Shown: piece by piece, positions 14,059 to 20,297 of the stretch | Position numbering within the stretch: the first letter of the stretch is position 1 | Layout of the letters: each line of letters starts with the position of its first letter | Assembly: GCA_033764095.1 (NCBI GenBank) | Contig: JANRJF010000403.1 | Coordinates: forward strand, 1-22,265 | DNA length: 22,265 bases | Reading direction: 5' to 3' | Origin: JBDTMT01 sp033764095 | Lineage (GTDB): Bacteria; Desulfobacterota; Binatia; HRBIN30; CADEER01 | Notes under the pieces: generated by a model | Databases searched by the model: none | What the model saw: only the letters and a program-made list of their open reading frames with translations | What the model was told of the DNA's origin: nothing | Made by a program: the position numbers and the translations under genes

Positions 14059-15264
14059 TCAGCCGTACGAGCGGCTGACGAACCAGAAGACGCCGACGGC
14101 GAGGATCGCCGCCGAGCCGTACTCGACCAGCGGGCGCTGCAGGCGGCCCTCGCCGACCCGGAAGGCTGCCTGCAACAACGGCCAGAGCAGCAGCACGCAG
14201 GCGACCTGGCCGAGCTCGACGCCGAGGTTGAAACCGAACAGCGCGCGCGCCAGGCGCTCGCTGGGCAGCGCCGCCTCCAGCAGCACGCCGGCGAAGCCGA
14301 AGCCGTGCACCAGGCCGAAGACGAAGGCGACCGCGGCACGCAGCGGCGCCGGGCGCGCCACCCGCGCCAGCAGGCCGAGATAGCAGACGGCGAACAGCGC
14401 CAACCCCGCCAGGGTCAACGCCGGCACGCCGCCGCGACCACGCGTGGCAGCAGCCGCCAACGCCAGCAGCGCCAGGGCGATGGCGTAGCGCACCGCCGGC
14501 CGGCGGCCGCTCGCCAACCACAGGTTCTCGGCCGCGACCAGGGCGATCGACAGGCCGATCAGCGCCTCGATGGCGCCGCTCGGGGGACGCGCCAGGCCAA
14601 AGACGGCCAGCGCCAGCGTGATCGAGTGGGCGACGGTGAAGCCGGTGACGATGCGCACCAGATCGCGCAGCGTGCCACCGAGCAGCAGCAGCCCGAGCAG
14701 GAAGACGAGATGATCGGTGCCGGAGAGGATGTGCTCGACGCCGAGGCGGACGAAATCGACAAAGGTGGTGCCGACCGGCGCCGGCGCGCTCACGTCGCCG
14801 AGCGTCCACAGCGGCGCCGCCTCGCTGAGCACACGCTCGGTGGCCGGCCCACCGCCGTGCAGCAGGCGGACGAAGTGCAGGTGCGAGGGGGCCTCGGGCT
14901 GCAAGAGCGTCGTGCGCACCTGCAGGGCGCGCGGCGTCGGACAGGTCGCCTCCCAGGTGTACGCGACGCGGTCGTCGCCGCCCGGCTGGCGCTGCGGCGC
15001 GCGCGTCACCGGACAGGGCGCGCCGTCGGCGCTGAGCGTCAGGTGCTCGGCGAAGTAGGCGCCGAGCCGAGCGTCGATCTCGGCGCCGCGACCCGCCGTC
15101 CACGGCAGGCGCGAGACGTCGAGCGCCGACATGCGCAGCGTGATGCGCGCGCGCGGGCCGGCGAGCTCGATGGTCGAGTAGGAGACGGTGCGGTCGTGCG
15201 CCAGCGCCGGCACCGCCAAGCCGAGCGACAGCAGCAGCGCACGCACCGCGGCGGCGCGACTCAC
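14059..15264 (-). CDS. HupE/UreJ-family membrane protein
   Basis: The 401-residue protein has a signal peptide (cleavage after P-A-L-A, about residue 22), then a periplasmic beta-rich domain to about residue 165. A multi-helix membrane part follows. It opens with the family signature F-V-R-L-G-V-E-H-I-L-S-G-T-D-H-L-V-F-L-L (H178, D184, H185). Later come V-A-H-S-I-T-L-A-L-A (H213) and F-G-L-V-H-G-F-G-F-A-G (H320), giving about seven or eight helices. HupE and UreJ are proposed nickel permeases linked to hydrogenase and urease, but neither enzyme is nearby, so the ion is unproven. The GTG start at 15264 overlaps the TGA of the upstream isomerase gene in GTGA, so the two are translated together. 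Confidence 0.88.
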   Translation of the reverse strand: MSRAAAVRALLLSLGLAVPALAHDRTVSYSTIELAGPRARITLRMSALDVSRLPWTAGRGAEIDARLGAYFAEHLTLSADGAPCPVTRAPQRQPGGDDRVAYTWEATCPTPRALQVRTTLLQPEAPSHLHFVRLLHGGGPATERVLSEAAPLWTLGDVSAPAPVGTTFVDFVRLGVEHILSGTDHLVFLLGLLLLGGTLRDLVRIVTGFTVAHSITLALAVFGLARPPSGAIEALIGLSIALVAAENLWLASGRRPAVRYAIALALLALAAAATRGRGGVPALTLAGLALFAVCYLGLLARVARPAPLRAAVAFVFGLVHGFGFAGVLLEAALPSERLARALFGFNLGVELGQVACVLLLWPLLQAAFRVGEGRLQRPLVEYGSAAILAVGVFWFVSRSYG

Positions 15265-16160
15265 GGCAGGCGTTCCGGCAGCACGACGGTGGACGATGCG
15301 CGCAGCTCGTCGAGGTACTGGCGCAACGCCTGCTCGCCGCTGCGGCGGCGCCACTCGTTGGCCACCTGGTCGCGGATGTCGGCCAGCTCCGGCGCCGCCT
15401 CGCGCTGCCGATCGACCAGCTGCAGCACGTGGTAGCCGGTGCCGGAGCGGACCGGATCGCTGACCTCGCCGGGCTCCAGCTCCAACGCCGCGCGCAGCGC
15501 GGTCGGGCCGAGATAGTCGCGCAGCTTGGCGGGCGGCAGCGCGGTATCGGGCAGCGGCGACAGCGGCGGATCGCCGAGCGCCGCCTGCACCGCGGCGAGG
15601 TCTTCGCCGGCGCGCAGCCGTTGCGCCGCCTGCGCGGCGCGCGCCAGCGCGGCGGGATCGCTTGCCGCCGTGACGCGCACGAACACCTGCCGCACCTGCA
15701 GGCGGCCGGGGCCGGCGAAGAAATCGCGCTGCTGGTCGTAGAATGCCTGCAGCTCGGCGTCGGTCGGCTCGCGGTCGGCGGTCTGGCTGACGATGCCGTC
15801 GATCACCGTCTGGGTGAGATCGGCGCGCACGCGCCGGTCGTCGCGCGCCAGGCCGAGCTCGAGGCCGCGTTGCACCAGCAGCTCCTCCTCGACCAGGCGA
15901 TCGAGCACGTGCTGGCGGTCCTCCTCGCGCAGCGGGCCGCGGCGGTCGGCGGCGACCGCGTCGAGCGCGCGCGCGTAGTCCTCCTCGCGGATCGGCTGCT
16001 GGTTCACCAGCGCGATCACGCCGGCCGGCAAGCGCGTCGCGCTCGGCGCGGTGAGTCCGGCGGCAGCCGCGAGCGCGCCGGCGGCGGCGCCGAGCACCAG
16101 CAGCACGATCGGTCGCCGTCCAGACGGCGGTGTGGGGCGCTCTCGCGCACGCGACGCCAT
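15261..16160 (-). CDS. Peptidylprolyl isomerase, SurA/PpiC (parvulin) type
   Basis: The 299-residue protein has one N-terminal membrane helix (about residues 17-36) that would anchor it to the inner membrane or serve as an uncleaved signal. A SurA-N-like chaperone region follows (about 45-125; V-I-A-L-V-N-Q-Q-P-I start, LDRLVEEELLVQRGLELGL). The parvulin domain is at about 150-250, with R-Q-V-F-V-R-V, L-E-P-G-E-V-S-D-P-V and the ending S-G-T-G-Y-H-V-L-Q-L-V-D. It should assist folding of periplasmic or outer-membrane proteins. The ATG at 16160 follows GAGAGAGGAG closely. It is coupled to the HupE/UreJ gene by a 4-nt overlap, suggesting it helps fold that protein's exported domain. It is divergent from the OmpA-family gene. 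Confidence 0.88.
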   Translation of the reverse strand: MASRARERPTPPSGRRPIVLLVLGAAAGALAAAAGLTAPSATRLPAGVIALVNQQPIREEDYARALDAVAADRRGPLREEDRQHVLDRLVEEELLVQRGLELGLARDDRRVRADLTQTVIDGIVSQTADREPTDAELQAFYDQQRDFFAGPGRLQVRQVFVRVTAASDPAALARAAQAAQRLRAGEDLAAVQAALGDPPLSPLPDTALPPAKLRDYLGPTALRAALELEPGEVSDPVRSGTGYHVLQLVDRQREAAPELADIRDQVANEWRRRSGEQALRQYLDELRASSTVVLPERLP

Positions 16161-16212
16161 CGCTCCTCTCTCTCCGCCGGGGCGCGTCGCGTCAACACCT
16201 CGCGCCGCACGC

Positions 16213-16242
16213 TTTACAGCGCCAGCGGCGAAACGCTAGAAG
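16213..16242 (+). promoter_or_regulatory. Sigma-70-type promoter candidate of the OmpA-family gene
   Basis: TTTACA (16213-16218) and TAGAAG (16237-16242) are separated by 18 nt and match the -35 and -10 consensus at 5 of 6 and 4 of 6 positions. Transcription from about 16249 would leave a leader of about 20 nt before the ATG at 16269. It lies in the 108-nt gap between divergent genes. Confidence 0.5.
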
Positions 16243-16268
16243 CGCGCAACTTTCTCGCGGGGGGTTCG

Positions 16269-17267
16269 ATGCCGAGGAACGCAGTGCGGTGGCTGGTGGC
16301 ATTGGGGGTGCTGCTGGCGGCGCAGTCGGGAACGGCGCAGCTCATCGACGACATCAAGCACCAGATCATCAGCGGCGGTCCGGTGGTCGGGGTGGACGTC
16401 GGCGCGGCGCTGCCGGTCTCCGATTTCAAGAAGTCGGCCGACCCGGGCGGCTCGCTTGCCCCGTTCATCGGCTGGCAGATTGGCGACGGCACCGGCTTCA
16501 CCATCACGCCGATCATCCAGGGCCAGTTCGTCGGCTTCACCGAGAACAACGCCGGCGGCGGCACGCCGACGATCACCTCGGCGCATGGCGGCGCGCGCTT
16601 CTCGCTCAACGACGAGAAGGCCGAGATCTACTTCGGCGCCGTCGGCGGCTACTACTGGTCGACCAGCGGGCCGCGCGAGCACGACAACGGCAACGGCTTC
16701 GGCCTGAGCGGCGGCCTCAACTACGAGTTGTGGCGCGGCGGCGCGCTGGGCCTGTTCGCCCGCTACGACCAGGCGACCATCCGGCCCTACACCGGGGCCG
16801 ACAACCAGCGCACCAACTTCGTCACCACCGGTCTGGAAGTGCGGCAGCGCTTCCTCGCCGCCGAGGAGCCCCCGCCCCCGCCCCCGCCGCCGCCCCCGCC
16901 GCCGCCGCCGGCACCGCCGGTGAAGAAGAAGCTCGTCCTGCGCGGCGTGAACTTCGACTTCGACAAGGCGAACATCCGCCCGGATGCGGTGCCGATCCTC
17001 GAGGAGGCGGCGCGCGCGCTGAAGGAAGCGGGCGAGGTGACCGTCCAGGTGAACGGCTACACCGACAGCATCGGCAGCAAGGAGTACAACCAGCGCCTGT
17101 CGGTGCGCCGTGCCGACGCGGTGCGCGAGTTCCTGGTCAAGCAGGGTGTCTCCGCCAGCCGCATGACGGCGCAGGGCTTCGGCATGTCGAACCCGGTGGC
17201 GAGCAACGAGACCGCCGAGGGGCGCGCGCAGAACCGCCGCGTCGAGCTGATCGTCAACAACCAGTGA
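16269..17267 (+). CDS. OmpA-family outer-membrane protein with peptidoglycan-binding domain
   Basis: The 332-residue protein has a signal peptide ending G-T-A before Q24. Residues about 35-195 look like a small beta-barrel, with alternating strands such as GVDVGAALPVSDF, FTITPIIQGQFVGF, AEIYFGAVGGYYW, ALGLFARYDQATI and a final VRQRF. A run of 14 prolines (201-214) links it to a C-terminal OmpA domain (about 220-330). The domain includes N-F-D-F-D-K-A-N-I-R-P, G-Y-T-D-S-I-G-S with D266, R281 in VRRADAV (same spacing as D271/R286 of E. coli OmpA), and NRRVEL. It tethers the outer membrane to the cell wall. The ATG at 16269 is chosen because a signal peptide follows at once. The ribosome binding site (GGGGGG) is weak. 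Confidence 0.92.
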   Translation: MPRNAVRWLVALGVLLAAQSGTAQLIDDIKHQIISGGPVVGVDVGAALPVSDFKKSADPGGSLAPFIGWQIGDGTGFTITPIIQGQFVGFTENNAGGGTPTITSAHGGARFSLNDEKAEIYFGAVGGYYWSTSGPREHDNGNGFGLSGGLNYELWRGGALGLFARYDQATIRPYTGADNQRTNFVTTGLEVRQRFLAAEEPPPPPPPPPPPPPPAPPVKKKLVLRGVNFDFDKANIRPDAVPILEEAARALKEAGEVTVQVNGYTDSIGSKEYNQRLSVRRADAVREFLVKQGVSASRMTAQGFGMSNPVASNETAEGRAQNRRVELIVNNQ

Positions 17268-17279
17268 GCAGATGGCTTG

Positions 17280-17324
17280 TGGCGTATGGTCGGATTGCCG
17301 GTTGGCGATCCGAGCCATACGCCA
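17280..17324 (+). terminator. Strong hairpin downstream of the OmpA-family gene
   Basis: TGGCGTATGG (17280-17289) pairs with CCATACGCCA (17315-17324). After a small internal mismatch, CGGATTGCC (17291-17299) pairs with GGCGATCCG (17304-17312), including one G-T wobble, around a GGTT loop (17300-17303). The stem begins 12 nt after the stop codon. There is no U-tract, so it is either a U-less terminator or an RNA-end stabiliser. Confidence 0.7.
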
Positions 17325-17367
17325 TGAGCGACCTTGCCGAGCGAATCAGTTCGGACCCCCATCCTGA

Positions 17368-17449
17368 CCTTCCCCCGCTGCGCGGGGGAAGGAATCGGAC
17401 CTGGCCGGCTCGGTGCGACAGGCCGTCCTGGCTCTGTTCCTTCCCCCGC
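17368..17449. repeat. Duplicated C-rich palindromic repeat between convergent genes
   Basis: CCTTCCCCCGC (17368-17378) forms a perfect 11-bp hairpin with GCGGGGGAAGG (17382-17392) around a 3-nt loop. The same 11-mer recurs at 17439-17449, followed by an imperfect partner (GCGGAGGAGG). The block lies between the OmpA-family hairpin and the stop of the minus-strand acyl-CoA synthetase. It resembles REP-type intergenic palindromes and could also terminate the synthetase transcript. Confidence 0.7.
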
Positions 17450-17467
17450 GTCAGCGGAGGAGGGTTC

Positions 17468-19069
17468 TCAGCCGGCAAAGCGGGCGCGCAGCGCGGCGCG
17501 GTGCAGCTTGCCGCTGTCGGTGTGCGGCAGCGCAGCGACCACTTCCAGTTGCTCGGGGAGCTTCTGGCGCGCCAGGCCGGCGGCGAGCAGGAAGGTCGAG
17601 AGCTCGGGCAGGGTCAACGCCGCGCCCGGGCGCAGCGTCACCACCGCGCAGGCGCGCTCGCCGCTGGCCGGATCGGGCAGAGCGATCACCGCCGCCGCCG
17701 CGACCGCGGGGTGGCGGGCGATCGCCTCCTCCAGCTCGCGCACGCTGAACTTCTCGCCCTTGCGGATGACGATGTCCTTGAGACGGCCGCTGATGCGCAG
17801 GTAGCCGTCGGTATCGACGCTGCCGAGGTCGCCGGTGCGGAACCAGCCGTCGAGGGTAAAGGCATCGATGTTGAGCGCCGGGTCGGCGTAGCCGACGCAG
17901 CAGTCCGGTCCGCGCGCCTGCACCTCGCCCTCGGCGCCGGGCGGCAGCGCCGCGCCGTCGGGGTCGACGATGCGCAGCTCGGCCGGTGCGATGACGCGCC
18001 CCTCGGTCTCGATCCCCATCGTCTCGGCGTCGGCGGCATCGGTGGTGGTGATGGTGGGAAACTCGGTGGCGCCGTAGACGCGCTTGGCGACACAGCCGAG
18101 CGCGGCGCGCGCCCGGCGAATCAGATCGGGGGACACCGCCGCGCCGCCGCACGAGAACAGGCGCAGCGACGCGAGGTCGTGCGCGGCGCGGTCGCGGTGG
18201 TCGGCGAGCTCCTGCAGGAACGTGGGGGCGCCGACCATGTACGTCACGCGCTCGCGCGCGATCAGCCCGAGCGCGGCGCCCGGCTCCCAGCGCTCCATCA
18301 GCACCGCACTGGTGCCGAGCAGCGCCGGCGTGCAGATGGCGTGGATGACGCCGGAGATGTGGGTGAGCGGCGACGGCATCAGGGTACGGTCGGCCGCGGT
18401 CAGCGCGTGGATGCGCGCCAGGCTCGCCACTTCGGCGCGCAGCGTGTTGTGCGTGTGCAGCACGCCCTTCGGCTCGGCGGTGGTGCCGGAGGTATACATC
18501 AGCATCGCCAGGGCGTCGGCGTCGACCGCCGGCAGCTCGCCCGGCGGCGTCGCCAGCAGCGGAGCGAACGGCACCATGCCGGCCGGCGCCGCGTCGCGCG
18601 CCACGAGGACATGGCGCAGGGCGGGCAGCGCGTCGCGCAGCGGCGCGATCAGCGCGCGGTAGTCGCAGCCGCGGAACTCGCCGGGGATGACCAGGGCCGC
18701 GGCTCCGGACTGCGCCAGGATGAAGCGCAGCTCGTGGGCGCGAAAGATCGGCAGCACCGGATTGACCACCGCGCCGAGCCGCAGCGCGGCGAGAAAGACC
18801 ACCGCCGCCTCCCACCAGTTCGGCAGCTGGTAGGCGACCACGTCGCCCGCGCCGACGCCGAGCTGACGCAAGCCGGCGGCGAGCGCCGCGGCGCGGCGGT
18901 CCCACTCGGCGAAGCTGAGGCGCGTCGCGGCATCGACCAGCGCCTCGGCCGCCGGCTGGCGCGCCGCGGTGGCGGCGAAGCCGGCGGCGAGCGACGCCGT
19001 CCCCCAGGCGCCGCTCGCATGCCAGCGGAGGCGATCCTGCTCGCGCAGCGCCGTCGGAGCCAGCCGCAT
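17468..19069 (-). CDS. AMP-dependent acyl-CoA synthetase (ANL superfamily)
   Basis: The 533-residue enzyme activates a carboxylic acid to its CoA thioester through an acyl-adenylate. Core motifs are in order: the phosphate loop Y-T-S-G-T-T-A-E-P-K-G (about 192-202), SPLTHISG, YGATEFPTITTT, G-W-F-R-T-G-D-L-G, Y-L-R-I-S-G-R-L-K-D-I-V-I-R-K-G-E, and the C-terminal catalytic lysine K521 in T-D-S-G-K-L-H-R. The N-terminal QLPNWWEAAVVFLAALRLGAVVNPVLPIFR resembles cyclohexanecarboxylate-CoA ligase and medium-chain FadK-type ligases, so an alicyclic or medium-chain acid is plausible. There is no signal peptide, so it is cytoplasmic. The ATG at 19069 has no ribosome binding site, but a TATAGC box lies 4 nt upstream, suggesting a leaderless message. 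Confidence 0.9.
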   Translation of the reverse strand: MRLAPTALREQDRLRWHASGAWGTASLAAGFAATAARQPAAEALVDAATRLSFAEWDRRAAALAAGLRQLGVGAGDVVAYQLPNWWEAAVVFLAALRLGAVVNPVLPIFRAHELRFILAQSGAAALVIPGEFRGCDYRALIAPLRDALPALRHVLVARDAAPAGMVPFAPLLATPPGELPAVDADALAMLMYTSGTTAEPKGVLHTHNTLRAEVASLARIHALTAADRTLMPSPLTHISGVIHAICTPALLGTSAVLMERWEPGAALGLIARERVTYMVGAPTFLQELADHRDRAAHDLASLRLFSCGGAAVSPDLIRRARAALGCVAKRVYGATEFPTITTTDAADAETMGIETEGRVIAPAELRIVDPDGAALPPGAEGEVQARGPDCCVGYADPALNIDAFTLDGWFRTGDLGSVDTDGYLRISGRLKDIVIRKGEKFSVRELEEAIARHPAVAAAAVIALPDPASGERACAVVTLRPGAALTLPELSTFLLAAGLARQKLPEQLEVVAALPHTDSGKLHRAALRARFAG

Positions 19070-19073
19070 GGGG

Positions 19074-19104
19074 GCTATACACGGGCGCCGCGGGCGACCG
19101 TCAA
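19074..19104 (-). promoter_or_regulatory. Candidate promoter for a leaderless acyl-CoA synthetase transcript
   Basis: On the minus strand TTGACG (19099-19104) and TATAGC (19074-19079) are separated by 19 nt. The -10-like box ends only 4 nt before the ATG at 19069, so transcription would begin at or next to the start codon. This agrees with the absence of a ribosome binding site. The long spacer weakens the call. Confidence 0.4.
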
Positions 19105-19179
19105 GCGGACGCGAAAGGACGTTGCAACTGCCCGCGCCGACCCACTATCGTCGCGCGCAAGTCGGCCGCGCGTCGCGAT

Positions 19180-19209
19180 TTGACACGATTCAATCAAACG
19201 CTCTATAAG
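19180..19209 (+). promoter_or_regulatory. Strong sigma-70-type promoter of the YCF48-RND unit
   Basis: TTGACA (19180-19185) is a perfect -35 box. TATAAG (19204-19209) matches the -10 consensus at 5 of 6 positions, with an 18-nt spacer. The spacer is AT-rich against the very GC-rich background. Transcription from about 19216 gives a leader of about 26 nt to the GTG at 19242. It is the clearest housekeeping promoter in the window. Confidence 0.75.
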
Positions 19210-19241
19210 CCGCGCGCCTTTCTCTGCGGGACAATTTTCTA

Positions 19242-20297
19242 GTGCGAGGATTCGGGGCACAGGCGCGAGCAGCGCTGCGCATCGGCGGCGTTGCGCTGAT
19301 CGGGGCGATGTGGCTTGCCGTGGCGGCGAGCGCCGCGCCCGCGCCGCAGAGCGCGGTGCTGAAGGACAACCTCTACGGCACCAAGTTCATCGCGCCGCAC
19401 GAGGGCTGGGCCGTCGGCGCCTTCGGCAGCATCTTCCACACCACCGACGGCGGCCGCACCTGGCAGCCGCAGGTGTCGAAGACGACGCAGCAGCTCTACG
19501 ACGTCGACTTCGTCGACGCCAAGCGCGGCTGGGTGGTCGGGCGCTCCGGCCTGATCCTGCACACGCAGGACGGCGGCGAGACCTGGGTGCCGCAGCCGAG
19601 CGGCATCGGACCGGAAAAGCATCTGTTCAGCGTCGACTTTGCCGACGCGCAGCACGGCATCATCGCCGGCGATTGGGGTGTGATCCTGTCCACCAGCGAC
19701 GGCGGCGCGACCTGGGTGAACCGCTCGCTGCCCGACGACGTGATCCTCAACGACGTGTCGATGGTCGACACCAGCCACGCCTGGATCGCCGGTGAGCTGG
19801 GCACCATCCTGGCGACGCAGGACGGCGGCGCCACCTGGACCCGGCAGGACATCGGCCTCGACAAGACGCTGTACGGCATCAGCTTCAACGACGTCCAGCA
19901 CGGCTGGGCGGTCTGCATCGACGCGCTGATCCTGCGCACCAGCGACGGCGGCCAGCACTGGCAGGTGATCAACGGCTCGACCGAGGTGCGCGAGCTCGAG
20001 CAGGTCGGCTTCAGCTCGGCCTACGAGAACCCCAGCCTGTACGCCGTGCAGGTGGTCGGCGATCTGGGCATCGCGGTGGGCGAGATCGGCGCGGTGTTCC
20101 TCAGCACCGACGGTGGGCAGACCTGGACGCGACGCGCCGGCGGCGATCGCCGCGGCCCGAAGTGGTTCCGCGCCCTCTCGGTCGGCCCCGGGCGCAACGG
20201 CGCGATCGTCGGCGCCGGAGGCGAGCGCCTGCGCATCGTCGAGGGCCGCATCGAACAACCAGACGGGGGGGCGCGTGCTGCCGAGACGCTACATTGA
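19242..20297 (+). CDS. Exported YCF48-like beta-propeller (BNR/Asp-box) protein
   Basis: The 351-residue protein has an N-terminal signal sequence (hydrophobic core about 13-30, A-S-A-A-P). It is followed by repeats ending in Asp-box motifs: TTDGGRTW (67-74), TQDGGETW (108-115), TSDGGATW (151-158), TQDGGATW (192-199), TSDGGQHW (233-240) and STDGGQTW (288-295). Spacing is 41-43 residues except for a longer 55-residue last blade. This is the architecture of the photosystem II assembly factor YCF48/Hcf136, but here the neighbour is an RND permease, so it is probably a periplasmic accessory of that exporter. The GTG at 19242 has no clear Shine-Dalgarno sequence but follows a strong promoter and leads directly into the signal peptide. 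It overlaps the permease start by 23 nt. Confidence 0.88.
   Translation: MRGFGAQARAALRIGGVALIGAMWLAVAASAAPAPQSAVLKDNLYGTKFIAPHEGWAVGAFGSIFHTTDGGRTWQPQVSKTTQQLYDVDFVDAKRGWVVGRSGLILHTQDGGETWVPQPSGIGPEKHLFSVDFADAQHGIIAGDWGVILSTSDGGATWVNRSLPDDVILNDVSMVDTSHAWIAGELGTILATQDGGATWTRQDIGLDKTLYGISFNDVQHGWAVCIDALILRTSDGGQHWQVINGSTEVRELEQVGFSSAYENPSLYAVQVVGDLGIAVGEIGAVFLSTDGGQTWTRRAGGDRRGPKWFRALSVGPGRNGAIVGAGGERLRIVEGRIEQPDGGARAAETLH

Noticed and set aside
16130..19183. A 1017-codon plus-strand open frame
   Set aside because: It is out of frame with the OmpA-family gene and antisense to the acyl-CoA synthetase, both well supported. The translation is low-complexity Arg/Gly/Ala.
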